From assembly GCA_023213395.1 (NCBI GenBank), contig CM041465.1, forward strand, positions 153,147,741 to 153,211,740: a stretch of 64,000 nucleotides of DNA. Reading direction: 5' to 3'. A model generated the notes under the pieces. It did not search any database and was not told the origin of the DNA. It worked only from the letters and a program-made list of their open reading frames with translations. The DNA comes from Cycas panzhihuaensis (lineage: Eukaryota; Cycadophyta). Both the position numbers and the translations under genes were made by a program. Shown one piece after another: positions 47,072 to 59,730 of this stretch. Each line of letters begins with the position of its first letter. Position 1 is the stretch's first letter.

Positions 47072-47314
47072 TGTTATAGACCTCCTTAAGGACTAACTAA
47101 TTATTTATTAAATGAAAAGGTGCATAAGGAAGGGTTGTGACTTTTATGTGAAGAGGGCATTATACTTATATAAATATGGATTTCATTATATTCTTAGACA
47201 TCACTTAATTTTATCAATTAATTGTATGGTCTTTTAATTATAAATCTCTTTCAAAGTTCTCTGGTGTATTTAATATTTGGTCTCCTCTTGAAGTTATAAA
47301 AAAGATCTGTAACA
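47072..47314 (+). repeat. Gag-protease element 3' LTR
   Basis: 243 bp, TGTTATAGACC...CTGTAACA, about 23 differences from 43485-43727 (about 17 transitions). Confidence 0.92.
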
Positions 47315-47508
47315 AGTGGTATCAGAGTCAACATTCCTCCAACCTAACCATATTTGTCCATTTCATTAACTTTGTGAATAATGTGACTATATTCTACTTA
47401 GCTTAGGTGTCTGCAGTGTTTCCGTTGCCTTTCTCTATAACTCATCTACCATTGTTGTCATTATGCCTATATCATTGCCATAACAGACGAAACCCTTATG
47501 CATTGATA
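47315..47508 (+). repeat. Extra leader copy after the 3' LTR (second primer site included)
   Basis: Directly after the 3' LTR the sequence repeats the primer site and the first 190 bp of the leader (matching 43728-43915), ending at cattgata. A normal integrated element ends at its LTR. This suggests part of a second unit (LTR-interior-LTR-interior...) that was later cut short. Confidence 0.88.
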
Positions 47509-50500
47509 CAGATGATCACTAGTGGATCCTAAGTGCCTTCTATACATTTTTTGTAGGTATTCTAAGCTATATGGAGGTGTGTGGATAAGTTTTTACTCTA
47601 TTGCAAACCATGTGAGTTTATTTGAGCTTGTTGAAGGTGTCAGATCCCTGTTTGATGATGTCACTAAGTTTAGATACCCTAGAGATGATTGTTAGCCCTC
47701 TGTTGCTAGTGGGAGAGTATAAAAACCCTAGTAGGCCAATTGTAGATTCGTGAAATGATAATATGGTATTAAATCAAAGGTATGCTCATTATTTTATAAT
47801 ATATTAATCACTCATATAATATTCTGGGGTTTGAATAACATATATATGACCCATAATTTTATTTGCATTGATGAATATATTTAATATTGCCAAATATTCA
47901 TCAATAGTCATAGCCATATATATGATACTCTACATTATTATATTACACCATATGATATATTTACATCACCCATGATATATGTTATATGTTTGTTGGATCA
48001 CTGTGTGATGATTAAGTTGTCTCTCTGCGTGGTGATATATCTATCAGTTGAGTATAAATATATCTATTATATGGCCTATGGAATGATCTATTTCTTTAGC
48101 CGTTTATATTAGGACACCTCTATTTTAAGCCTACATTGATTGCCAAACATTGTGTATTGTGTATATGATTGATAACTAACCAGTTATTAAGGATCATCCC
48201 TTAATATATTCACCCATATTTAAGTTCAACTGTGAATAATGTACTTGTGCCCTAACTATTACATAAATTTCAACTGCCCTTCATAATATATGAGTAGTCT
48301 GTATATTATTGGTGTTGCTAGCCATATATTTGCAATCGCCCAATTGAATATTTAGCCTATGTGAGTCATTAGCATGATGATTAAGATTACGTCACCATTG
48401 ATATTTGATTTAGCCATGACTATTCAGGTTTACATGTTAGTTTGCTTATCCATGATATTTATGATGTTTGAGCAACCATCTGATAAAATAAAGTTGTAAA
48501 TTTACATCTATTCATTGGTTAATATCTATAACTGCTACCAGTGATAATTATAGATCGCGTTGCCTATGTATTATATCACATGCGATAATATGTTGCAGTC
48601 ATCATTCTCATTATAGGTATATAATTACTAGAGATGTTATTTGACATGTATAACTGCCCATTCACATTATCCAATTTGCCCTTTGATATATTAAATTGAT
48701 CAATTAGTATAATGTATTTTTGGCATTTGATATAATTTATTCGATTTAGTACTTTATTGCACCACTGTTATTAATTTACCCTTTATTGATTTAATCATAT
48801 ATGGTCTCTCATGGTTGTTTCATATTATATAATTTATTTGGTATTTGATAATCTTTAAGTCACCTATACAAGATATATTAAGTTACATTGACTTAATATA
48901 AAGACAAGTTCGATATAGATGCCTTTTATAATCATTTGTTATTATGGTTAATTCATGTAGATGCTTTGCCATGTTTAAAGTGGTTTGATTCAATGGTGTT
49001 ATAAGACGTTAAGATGTGATGTTGTTCTATGAATACAAGTGTATAAAATAGTGTTATGGCGATGTAAATGGGTGTGATAAGACTCTCTAGAGTGTGATTT
49101 ACATAAGAGAGCTAATGAGGTGAATTTATACTCTCTAGCATATATTTTATATGGGGAAGTTTATGGGCAAAAATGGTGAAGATGGACGAGATGAGGCAAA
49201 GGTAGACTTGTTGCATGGAAAGTTAAGTGGGCGAGTAAAAGGACAAGTATGAGGGTGATGATGGGTAAGTGATAGGTAAAGAAGAGCAATAGATACCTTA
49301 ATTACAATTTAATATAAACTCTGTTATTGTTTGAGTGTGGCATAGATCATTACATAAAGTTCATGTTTATGTGGTTGATTAAATGAAATAAGTATGGTTT
49401 ATTTAGTTATATTCGAGTTCTATTACATCATATGTGTATGAGGTTATGAGGTTTAGAATTTGCTTATATGAATAGTTGCCAGTTGATGATGGACCTTTAT
49501 ACTTTACTAGTTGGACTGCTGATAGTATGAAGGTTTGTGGCCTAATTAATGTTGGTTCAACATGGGTGCATATCTTAACAAGTTTGATGTGGAACCGAGA
49601 TAGAGTGTCTGATAAATTTAAAGTGTGAATGGAAAGGTCTAAGACGAGATGCCTTAAAATTAGTGATGCCTTTGTCATGGTATGTATAATTGGCCTATAA
49701 GGTTACATTGCAGGTTAGTATCATGATACAGATGGTGAGGTTAGCATATGTTATGGTTTACCTCCCATGTTTTAATGGCAGAAACTATAGCAGACATGTA
49801 TGGGATCCCTTATTATGACTATTCATGGCATAATTTCCCCTCGTGTTTTGTGTTTAGACCAAGTTAGAAGCCTTCCATTTATTTCTTTTAGTTCATTAGA
49901 GTGCACACATCTTAGACAAAGATTACAGTAGTAGGATTACAAGGGTTTGAAGCCTATGGGTTGTTTTACTTACAAACACTGTGATTTGCAAGGGAAATGC
50001 ATTGTGATTAGTCTAGATATTCAATTGAAGAGTTTTTAACATATCATATTGATTGTCATTTAGTTATAGGTTTTATCCTTCATTGCTTTATTTTTCTAAG
50101 ATGTTGTTTAGTAAGTGTAGAGGTTTATTTGCCTAACATTATGCTTGAGACGAAAGCAGGACCTAGTGAGAGATTGATGATAAGGAGCTGCTAGATGATG
50201 AGACATAGATTGCAATCCCATATTCCATTGACAATTGAAGACTTGCAAGATGATGTAAGGTCATGGATCAACATGCAAGTCAAAGCTTGAGATAGATACC
50301 AAGATTCTAGTGAGTATAGAATCACAATGGAGAGCTATATTAAAGTAAAGAACCTGGTCAGTTTACAAGTTTGAAGACTTGTTACACATGTGATGTCTAG
50401 CTGGAAGAAGGATTAAGGTATGATGAGATATTTTCACCTATCTCTATATTTATTAATTCATTTGATCCTTAGTTTAGTAGCTTTAGATAGTTGGGTATCA

Positions 50501-50848
50501 TATTATATCATATCAGTGTTCCTTAGCGAAGACTTGAAGAGATAATTCACATGGCTCAAGTGTCTCAACCTCTTAGTTTAGATAAAGGAATATGGATGAG
50601 ATGAATTTATAAAGTTTTAGGTATAAAGAGAGCTATATAGTTGTAGGTTTATTAGAGTATATCCAAAGAATTGAGCACATATGAGGCATAACACCATTAC
50701 ATCCAAATTAGGTTGAAGGTTATCTAAGTTGAGATCGACTTGTGAACGTATTCACCAAGCTCAAACTAAAGATTTCTACATCAATGTTCATGCATATTAG
50801 GTTGGGTAAGGATAATCCTTACTGCCTCACATTTACATTAAGATGGGA
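47509..50848 (+). other. Non-coding interior of the LARD-like element
   Basis: About 3.3 kb with no gag, protease, RT or integrase similarity on either strand. A 91-codon minus-strand frame at 49403-49678 is not recognised. A TATA-like gtataaaaaccc lies near 47716. It ends with the purine tract agatggga at 50841-50848. Confidence 0.6.
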
Positions 50849-51171
50849 TGTTGGAATATGTGTCCATATCGACTACTATAAAGTGGGCACCCTATTTATA
50901 TACCTAATTATGTGGAGAATATTCTTGAGTGTAGTGAGCCAATGGATGTAAATTGTAATTATATTTGGCACTTTAAATTTATAAATATAGATCAAAGTCT
51001 AACTTTATAACATACCATTTTGTCATAATGTGAATTATTATTCTTTATGGGTTTTCACCTGTAAGGGTTTCCCATGACAATCTAGTGTCTTGTACAATCT
51101 GTTCCTGCTTAATATTTGCCTGATATGAAAGATCATGTGGATCTTGTTTGCGTCAGTTGCATTTTCTAATA
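50849..51171 (+). repeat. LARD-like element 3' LTR
   Basis: 323 bp, preceded by attaagatggga. The end ctaata is decayed from ctaaca. Followed by actag. Confidence 0.9.
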
Positions 51172-53762
51172 ACTAGTAGTGGATTTTCATTCATTATTAT
51201 CTCTAGTCTAATTAAAGTCTATAAAACTAGTTAGTTAAAGATTAAGGTTAGTATAATTATAATTGTAGCCATAGTAAATAGTATCTTATAAGTAGCATAA
51301 GATTCTCTTGGTTACTTTTTAATGTGAGTTATGTGATTTTTGTAAAAAACATGAATATAAAACAACTACATAAGATATATTAGGTCCCATATGAGTTAAG
51401 TAGATTAGACTCCTAATTAATTGCTAGTATAAAGTAATATCAACCAAAGGAGAAATATAATTAAGAATAAGTTTAGCTTCAGACTGAAGAGAAGTTCATG
51501 CTTACTTACAAGTTTCTATTTTAAATCTCTTAAGTAGATCTAAAATATATTTGGGTTGTGAGATAAAGATTCTTGATTCTATTTAGTAAACATAAAGTCC
51601 AAGGAATTAATAGAGTAGTCCTAAGTTAATCATTTCAAAATTTGGCATTAAGTTGGTTTTTTAAAGTTGAAATTATGGCAAGTAAAAATCCAGTAATTAT
51701 AATATCATCAACATATAAAATTAGAAAAATTATATTATTTCCTCATTTTTTGAAACGTAGAATATGATCACTAATACATTTACTAAAGCTATTATAGGAA
51801 AGATAATTGTCAATCTCTTTATATTAAACATTAAGGGCTTATTTCAGACCATCCAAGGATATTTTAAGTCTATATACTCTAAGTTAGGGTCTAGAGCAAG
51901 ACTAGGTGGTTAGATCATGTAGATTTTAAAAATTAAATCATCATTTAGAAAGGTATTTTTTACATCCATATGATATACTTCCCAACCAAACTTGGCTACT
52001 AAAGAGATAATGATTTAATAGTGTTCATTTTGGTGATAGTTGTAAAGGTTTTATTGTCATCAATCCTATCAACCTAGAAAAACCCCTTTATAACTAGCCT
52101 AACATTGTGTTTTTTAATGGCACCTTGAGAGTTATACTTAGTGTAGTAAATGTATTTACATCTAACTAGGTTCTTTCCATGAGGAAGAGTGACTAATCCC
52201 CATGTAAAATTTCTTATTAATGCATCATATACAATGTTCATTACTTCTTTGAATCTTTACAGATCAATTGATATATAATTTTGGCCATAAGAGAGAAGTT
52301 ACCCTGTAGCTATTTAGACCTAATTCTTTGGGTATTTGAAGGATCACAAATATCAAGACTAGTAAATATAAGGGTTTTATGTACCCATTTTGGTTGCTTG
52401 TAAGTTTCTAAACTTACACTAGTAAAAGAACCAAGATCATTAATGGAAACTATTTGAATTTATTTTTATAAATTATTTATTGCATCTTTAATAGAGATTT
52501 CTTTATTAGAGTTAGTCTTAGATTGTTGTTGAGTCCTATTAAAACTTAAAGAGTATTATTAAATAGTAAGGGAAGATGAGCATAGTCATTAATAGAATGT
52601 GAACTTAACCTTTTTCATCAAACATGACATCTCATTTGATGGAAACATTGTAAGTGATAGTATCCAAAAGTTTGTATCCCTTACTTTCTTCATGGTATCC
52701 AATGAAGATGAAACTATAACATTTAGGATCTGGTTTCTGTTTATTTTATTTCAGGACATGTCCTTAAGCAATACTTATAAAATCTTTTAAATATTTAATG
52801 GAAGGTCTCTTATTAGACTATTTCTCTTCAAGAGTGATTTTATCAATAGCTCTAGTGGGTAACTTATTAAATAGAGTTTGTATAGTAATTTTTTATTTAA
52901 TTATTTGAAATATAATATATATTGAGTTATTTTAACTTAGGTTGAAAAAATTTTTAGCGACACCATTTTGTTATGGTATGTAAGCAACTAAATATTAAAA
53001 TTTTATGTCATTCTTTTAGCTAAATTAAATAAATTAGTTATTTAAGCACTCCTTATCATTGTCCATTCTAAATATTTGTATTATATAGTTAGATCAATTT
53101 TCTACTAGTACTTTAAATTTAAGAAATTGATCAAATATTTCACTATGATAGTTAATAATTTAGATCCAACATTTTCTAAAAAAATCATTGATCAAAATAA
53201 TGAAATACTTATTTCCAAAGTAGGAAAGGTCTTCAAATCGTCTATATAAATCAAAGTGAATTTGTTGTAGGGGTTGTTTCCTTCTAAAGGTAAATTTATC
53301 AAGAAAAGATCCATGTGTTGCTTTCTTAGAATATAGGCTTCATAGACTCTACACATTATAGATTGTATAGGTAAGACATGGAGCATATTATGCTAATTAA
53401 GGATATATAATTGATAATAACTAATATGGCCAAAGAGTGTGTGACAAAGTTTGCTAATTAGGTTAGACAACTTATATAGGAAGAAAATGTGAATTTTCAC
53501 TTGAGTAAGTTAAATTAAATAGTTTATATAAACTATTTATATGATCTAAAAGTCTAGAAGTAATAACTTTAAATTTGTTAAAGGGTTATTTTACTATAAA
53601 ACTATCTTTCTAATATTCAACTACCAAACCCTTTTGACAGATCTAATATATAAATGAAAGGTTAGATAATAAACTTAGAATATAATAAACATTATCAATA
53701 AAGCCATTTTTAAGCAAAATATTTTTTGTTTTGGTGATTTTCAATTGAGAGCCACTTCCAAA
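51172..53762 (-). pseudogene. Minus-strand Copia pol: pre-integrase, integrase, RT
   Basis: Read right to left. Near 53650-53760 is the region before the pre-integrase. At 53280-53480 an LCHTLFGHISY block is followed by C-R-V-Y-E-A-Y-I-L-R-K-Q-H (one Cys of the Cys motif lost), the GAG-pre-integrase domain. Integrase follows to about 52250, mostly unreadable. RT lies at about 52150-51500, with LVAKFGWEVYHMDVKNTFLND (near 51950-52010) and the intact YVDDI at 51702-51717. The gene continues at 43040 leftwards beyond the LARD-like insertion. Stops and frame changes are many. Confidence 0.75.
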
Positions 53763-54159
53763 TTGTTAGAGTATGGAGAACAGAGTGAAGTAGGTGAACA
53801 TGCAAGTCAAAGTAACATTCAAGCCATATTGAGAGTATGCATTGCAAATATCATTGCATTAATCCATCTTTGAAGAAAGTACATATAAATTCCTTTGATG
53901 AAGATGGTGTTGAAGAACACCAGGGTTTTGAACACCATAAAATATAAACTTGGGAGGGAGGAGAGAATCCTCCTCAATCTCTAAATTTAAAATAATATAA
54001 AATAATGAGAATGCATAATAAAATAATCTCACCTTAACTTACCATGAGTATGTGTGCACTTACATGTTCTTAAGATGGGAGTTAAGTGAGGGATATTAAC
54101 CTCAATATACTCCACCTTAATATTTATCACTTCTTCTTTAGTTTCTCTTTGAATTGTGG
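53763..54159. other. Unassigned stretch within or beside the minus-strand Copia
   Basis: TGTTAGAGTATGG at 53764 looks like an LTR start, but no partner or end was found. Protease and knuckle of the minus-strand Copia would be expected here and are not readable, so an insertion or deletion is likely. Confidence 0.35.
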
Positions 54160-54840
54160 TATAAGTGCTTTATGTATACTTTGACAAGGTGATTGTACTC
54201 ATGTCCTTTAGCTTTATTATATTTGAAGTGGTCAACAGCTTATATCATTATCTTTTTCATATAATCTTTAGCAAAATATGTTTCAAGTGTAGATGCAAGT
54301 TGCTTCAAATGAGTATGAGTGTCTTCATCTTTGAATTTATCCTTTTGATGAGAGTCAACTAGATTATATATATATATATATAGTCTCAAATATAGCAATG
54401 TGATCATTAGTCTCAATGGAATCTTTAATATTATACGTAACATTAGACTTTTCATCAACTAACACCTTCTCTATCATTTATATCACAAAAAACACATTGT
54501 CAATATAGTCAAATTTATTTAAATCTAAAATTTCTCCCTCATAAAGTGAGTCTAGGGTATCCCAAACTGATTTTGATATGGTTAAATCACTAATACTAGT
54601 GAATACATCATCATTTAGTGTAGAAAAGATTATAGTTAAGGCTTCATTATCTTTTTTCAAGTTTTCTCTAAAATTGGGTTCATTTTTAAGATAACCATCA
54701 CTTGCATAATGCCATAAATTATTTGTAATGAGATGGGTTTTTAAAATATATTTTCAAATATGAAAGTTAGTCTCATCAAATATGGGAAACCTTAATTTAT
54801 CTTCATTCATTGTCATTGTAATTAATAAATCATAACCTCT
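54160..54840 (-). pseudogene. Minus-strand Copia gag (UBN2-like)
   Basis: Minus strand. It starts near 54816 with MNEDKLRFPIFDETNF. 54478-54660 has FSTLNDDVFTSISDL, then S-K-S-V-W-D-T-L-x-S-L-Y-E-G, the UBN2-type Copia gag signature. A TAA ends the open part at 54478, and the frame continues weakly to about 54300. Order and strand fit the Copia pol at 51172-53762, so I take them as one element, though its 5' LTR was not found. Confidence 0.65.
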
Positions 54841-55394
54841 AATGAGAAATCAATCTTGCAATGAGCAATAAAAAAGAGATATATCTCCTTAAACAAGGAG
54901 ACAAATAAATGATAAATAATCCTTTCAAATTAGATTTAATAAATGCTATTTGCAAAGTAACCTTCATAAGTCTTTAGAATAGGCTAATGTACCTTTAAAT
55001 AACCAAATGTAACTTTGAAATGCTTTTAAAAAATGAACAAGAATGATTCTTTAATTTCAAAATCTTATTAAGAGTAAATAACATCAAATGAGCCTTTCAA
55101 ATCAAAGACAACATGCAAATAGTCATAAATATGTGCTCCTTAAAAAATAATATAAACAACCTTTATTGAAACAAAACTAAATGCACCTTTACTAAAAGAT
55201 TCAAATGAATCGATAAGGAGACAAAATTATGAGCCAAAAGCATGAAGCTTTTAATATTCAAATGCAAAGCACTAGACTTTGAAATAATGATCAATGTTCA
55301 AATTATAGTCTCTTCAAGCAATGAAAAATATATGAGGCTTTAAAGAGATAAACTATGAAGTATAAATATAAATATAATAAAAATGCTTAATGTG
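54841..55394. other. Unrecognised A-rich sequence
   Basis: Probably the 5' leader or LTR side of the minus-strand Copia. Similar-looking A-rich text resumes after 63541 on the other side of Copia 2. No gene seen. Confidence 0.35.
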
Positions 55395-55399
55395 AGATG
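55395..55399. repeat. Target-site duplication, left of Copia 2
   Basis: agatg, repeated at 63537-63541. Confidence 0.8.
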
Positions 55400-55696
55400 T
55401 GTTAGGATAACCCCTAATGTCCTAAGGATATGTGTACCTAGGGCTCCCTAAGGTACCTAGAGCCTTGTTAAGCCGTCATCAATCAACATATTCAGGTATA
55501 CTTTATTATTTTAATTTATTTTTTTAATTTTTGATGGCTAATAGGTATGTCAGGTTGAGACGCTTAGGCGCCTCCCTAAAATTCTATTTAAAGGGTTGTA
55601 TTATAACCTAGGTTTTTTTCAACACCACCTTCTATTATATAAAAATTTGCTAATCACAATAGCATCCCGACTTGCTCTGCTCCTCTATGAACAACA
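55400..55696 (+). repeat. Copia 2 5' LTR
   Basis: 297 bp, TGTTAGGATAAC...GAACAACA. Confidence 0.9.
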
Positions 55697-55698
55697 TT

Positions 55699-55710
55699 TG
55701 GTATCAGAGC
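55699..55710 (+). promoter_or_regulatory. Copia 2 primer binding site (tRNA-iMet)
   Basis: TGGTATCAGAGC, perfect, 2 bp after the LTR. Confidence 0.95.
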
Positions 55711-58600
55711 ATGCATGGTTGTATGGATTTGTAATTAGTTCATTTTATTTTGATATATATTTGAGTGCTCTATAATTAAACTTTAGTATATCAAAATATT
55801 TGATTAATTTTCATATTTATTTACGTGATATTTTTCTATTGTTCTTTTAAAAAGTGATACCCTGCATTCAAATCGATCTAGCTCTCTAACCACTGATCAA
55901 AATTTGAGTATATAACTACTCGTTGGATTCATCACTACACCATCTACCTTCTAAAAAAAATGGTTTATGATTTCATACCTTGTGAAGGGAGATATCACTA
56001 ACTTAACCTCAGTTCCCTATTTTTAGGCATTATTTTTTCTGCTTTGTTTCTCCTCTATAAAGATCAGTTTGCCACAAAATTTTACCAACAACTAGTCATC
56101 TTAGATATCTACCCCCCTCTAAAATTACATGATAAACTGCCTCTTTATTGGTGATATCCAGCCCCAGATCCAGTTTCTCAAGTTTTCAACATTTTTGCAT
56201 TATTTTTCATAATTTTTTTCAAAATTTTTTAAAAAAAATTTATACTATCAAAGTCTACCTACTTGAGTGCCCCCTGTGTGACACTACAAAATAGATATAA
56301 TTTTTAAATAAGAAATTTTCATTTTAGTTTTGTCACTGTACTCTCACACAGGCCGCACACTGTCCACTCCATTTCTATGCATTTTTTATATATATAATTT
56401 TTTTTTCCTTTTTTCCACTCAATCCTCTAGTAGGATCCTCAATGCCCCCAATTCAACACTCCCTCAATTATTATCAGTGCATTGTAGTCACACAAATCAT
56501 GTTTGTTCGATTATTTTTTTGTCGCAGCGTGATACATATTGATATTCTTTTTATTATAGCTATAAAGTTTATAAGAATTAAAAATTAAATCCTTTTCTAT
56601 AAATTTTTATTTCCATGTTAAAAGGCTCTTAGCCCCCCTTAAGAGCTTTGCCCCTAGTCACATTAGTCCACACAACCTCTAGCTCATTTATTAAAGGGGC
56701 TATCTTAAGGTTAATAAACTTTTCTTTTTTATTTTTTTTATTTTCTTTAATACATAGGCTACCTGGCTCTTTTTCATAATATCTTTTCATTGGGGTCTTA
56801 GTTTCTAATAAAACTAGTTTTGTTGAGTCCTAAATTTTATGGGCTATAATTTTGACTAGCTATTTACTACCTTTGAAGCCAATTTGACCTAATTTTAATT
56901 AGTTAAAGTCAATTTTTTTTTTTTTTTTTTTTTTTGAGTTATTAACATAAAAAGTACCTTTCACCTTTTTTGATATAACTGTTCTAATTCATATCAGATT
57001 TTAGATATGTCAATTTCTTTTAGAAGCTAACTCATTTCTCTTCTAATTGACATATTTATTTATAATTTTTGAAGTTTTCTTGTAGACTTTCAAATCTCCT
57101 AAAGTTGAGGTTTTATTTAAGTCCTAGTTAGACTTTCTTTAAGATTTTTGAGCCAAATTTCTTTCTAATTTTGAATATATTTTACTTGATATTTATATAA
57201 TACTAATAATTAATAAGATTTACTAGTATTTATTAAGTTTTTAAGCTATTTTGAAACTCATTTAGCCTACTTTTAGGCCTCTAGATCAAAAGGAGCCCCT
57301 CTTTTTTATTTGACTTAGTAAACAGGTATTTCTTGTTATATTTTTAACTTTTATCAAATCTAAAACTTATTTAAATTCTTTTTGTACTTGATTCAAGGAT
57401 TATTTACACTTATTTGTGATTATTAAATAATAATTACCCCCCTCCATTCTCAATAGAACCTGCTTATAAAACTTGATTAAATGAGCTCACTTGGCTTTCA
57501 TTTAGACTTTTTTTTTTTTCATATTTATTTTATATTTTTTGAAGGAAAAAGTTCTTATTTTTTACAAAAGAATATAATACTTCAAACAGGGAGAGCATTT
57601 TTTTAATTTTTAAATTGTATAAATAGGGTAATCATAGATATACATCTTTATTTTGAAAGGAAAGTACATATAGACTTCTTTGAACATTGAACAATTATTC
57701 CTTTTTGAAAAATACATTTGATTTGTTTAAAGGTGTGAATATAGATTCAAATTTTCTCATAGTTTCCTAATTGTGAGATTATCATTTATACTTTCAAAGG
57801 GAGAATTTTGTTTTGAAATTGAAAGCATTATTTTATTAAAAAAAATATTTTATACTTTATTTTTCAAATTAATATTTGAGTATTGAAAGAAATTGGACTT
57901 TAGTCTTCATTTTCAAGTTTCATTTCATTTTTTATTCTAAAAGGAATCTTATTTATAAGAAAGACCATCTATAATAAAATTTTCTCATATTAAATTAGAT
58001 AATTACTTGAATTGAACCTCCTTTTTGTTCTAGCCTTGTAAGGGGAACAGTTAGGATCCCTGAAGTTACCACCCCGCACACGCCACTTAGCCTACTCATA
58101 TTAGATGAGGAAATCCTTTGGCTATTATGTATATTTAGTGGCAGGCTGAGGTGCAGAACCTATTCCATTTATAATTTTTAGAGACCAAGGCTAGACTTAG
58201 AGAGGGTGAGTGCCTTGGTTTGAGAACCTTCACCACTAGATCTGTCACTAGGCATAAGTCTGATGCAAGTGACTCAACAATTCAAGGGGGTGTAAAAGCC
58301 TTCTTAGTAGCCTGCATACTAAGGTATATAGAGATTAGCACTCACATACCGATAAATTAGATTCTTATTTTTCCATCTATAGGTAAGCACTAGATAGGAT
58401 AGCAATAGAAGGTTACCCTAGGAGAAACTTAAACTTAGAGCCTAGTAGCCTAAATAGGTACTAGTTCACTTATTAAAAACTTTGGATAAAACCTTGGGTT
58501 ACACTTGAAAAACCTTTTTTTATTCATTTAACTAAAACCTTGGTGGGATAAACATATTTTATTTACTAAAGGATTACTATCATAACCCAAGTTAAGTAAC
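55711..58600 (+). other. Copia 2 long leader (about 2.9 kb)
   Basis: No coding similarity on either strand. It includes a 23-T run at 56913-56935 and T-rich stretches (57480-57540). A less AT-rich part at 58040-58320 resembles no domain. It may be a true leader or hide one or more unrecognised insertions. A 70-codon frame at 56330-56542 is judged chance. Confidence 0.5.
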
Positions 58601-59730
58601 ATGGCAACAAGCACAGGAAATATGACTATTCTAGTATTTGATGGGATAAATTTTCTAATTTGGAGGTAGAAAAATAAAATCTATCCTTATGTTGAAGGAA
58701 TTATAGGGCATAGTTTAGATAGTCTATATAGATCCAAGTGACCAAACCACAAATAAACAAAAGAGGGTATTCAAAAAAATGGTCAAGAAAGATAATAAGG
58801 CTCTAACATTATTATTTTGTGCTATTGATGTTAAAAATTTTCCAAGAGTGAGTGAAGTAGCCACATCAAAGCCAGTATGAGATACTTTATAACTGATTTA
58901 TGAAGAAGTGGATTCATCAAAGCTTCAAACCCTTAGGAGTAAATTTGAAAACCTAAGGATGAATTTAAATGAATTAGTTATTGACTTTATAATAAAGGTA
59001 CAAGACCTAGTTAATCATATGAGAGCTCTTAGAGAGACCTTAATGAAACAAAGAGTTGTTGAAAGGATTTTACGATGTGTTAGTGTCATACCAAGTTTTG
59101 AAATGGTTGCAACTAGCATTAAAGTCTCCAAAGACTTGAGCACTCTCAAAATAGAATAATTGAGTGCCATGTTAATGGTTATTAAAGAGAAGAAGCCATC
59201 TAACGAATCACTTGAATATGATTTTGTCACTAAGGCAAGGATAGTCCCATATACTCAAGCAAGCACTTCTAAATCTAAGGATTAGTCTCTGAAAGAAAAG
59301 AGTAGAAACCCTAGACATACATTGTACTAACAAAGGTAGCTAAGATATCAAGCTCCTCACCAAAGACAAGAAGCTAATCAAAGAGATTCAAGGTAAACTA
59401 GATATCCAAGTAAAGAAAGACAATAAGGGACACATCAATGTTATCCTAATTGCCAAAGGGACATACCACTATAAAGGGAAAATTTTCATCCTCCAAATCA
59501 TAGGCAAAGGGATTATCCACCTCCTTATGAAAAAAGAGGAAGGCCATCTCATATTGATAGATCTTATCCTCTGAGTAGAAGTATTAGTTATGAGAGAAGA
59601 GATTCATCATATTGCACCTTTTGTAATTACCTTGGTCATACAGAAGATAGGTGCTTTACTAAAAATGGACCACCTAACAAAGGAAGTGCTAACACTGTTG
59701 TGCAAAATAAAGAAAATTGGTTATTCATGT
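58601..59730 (+). pseudogene. Copia 2 gag
   Basis: The frame starts at ATG 58601 (MATSTGNMTILVFDGINFLIW), matching the Copia gag N-terminal F-D-G-x-N-F-x-x-W. A stop and frameshift follow near 58668-58740. 58908-59159 is open and covers the UBN2 body (LRSKFENLRMN, then VERILRCVSVIPSFE). The CCHC knuckle CTFCNYLGHTEDRC at 59613-59654 is perfect. Confidence 0.87.

Larger units (their letters stand above)
43485..47314 (+). mobile_element. Gag-protease-only Gypsy derivative (TR-GAG-like), nested
   Basis: Two 243-bp LTRs (43485-43727 and 47072-47314) differ at about 23 sites. A near-perfect primer site follows the first and a purine tract (aagggggaggat) precedes the second. The 3.3-kb interior codes for gag and an aspartic protease, then goes straight to the purine tract with no RT, RNase H or integrase. 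This resembles the TR-GAG class of non-autonomous plant elements. It is followed by an extra copy of its own leader at 47315-47508. It lies within the LARD-like element. Confidence 0.85.
43041..51171 (+). mobile_element. Non-coding LTR retrotransposon (LARD-like)
   Basis: LTRs at 43041-43364 and 50849-51171 begin TGTTGGAATATG and end with taaca or its decayed form taata. It has a degenerate primer site after the left LTR and a purine tract before the right one, and is flanked by actta and actag (5-bp target duplication with one change). Minus the inner element, its own internal region is about 3.5 kb without gag or pol. It must have moved with proteins from another element. Inserted into a minus-strand Copia RNase H. 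Confidence 0.85.

Noticed and set aside
43477-47511. tacaga as target duplication of the gag-protease element
   Set aside because: The left copy ends 2 bp before the LTR start and the right copy overlaps the end of the extra leader copy, so it does not mark clean ends; it may be chance.
53764-54159. A second LTR element starting TGTTAGAGTATGG
   Set aside because: No matching second repeat, primer site or target duplication was found, so it is left unassigned.
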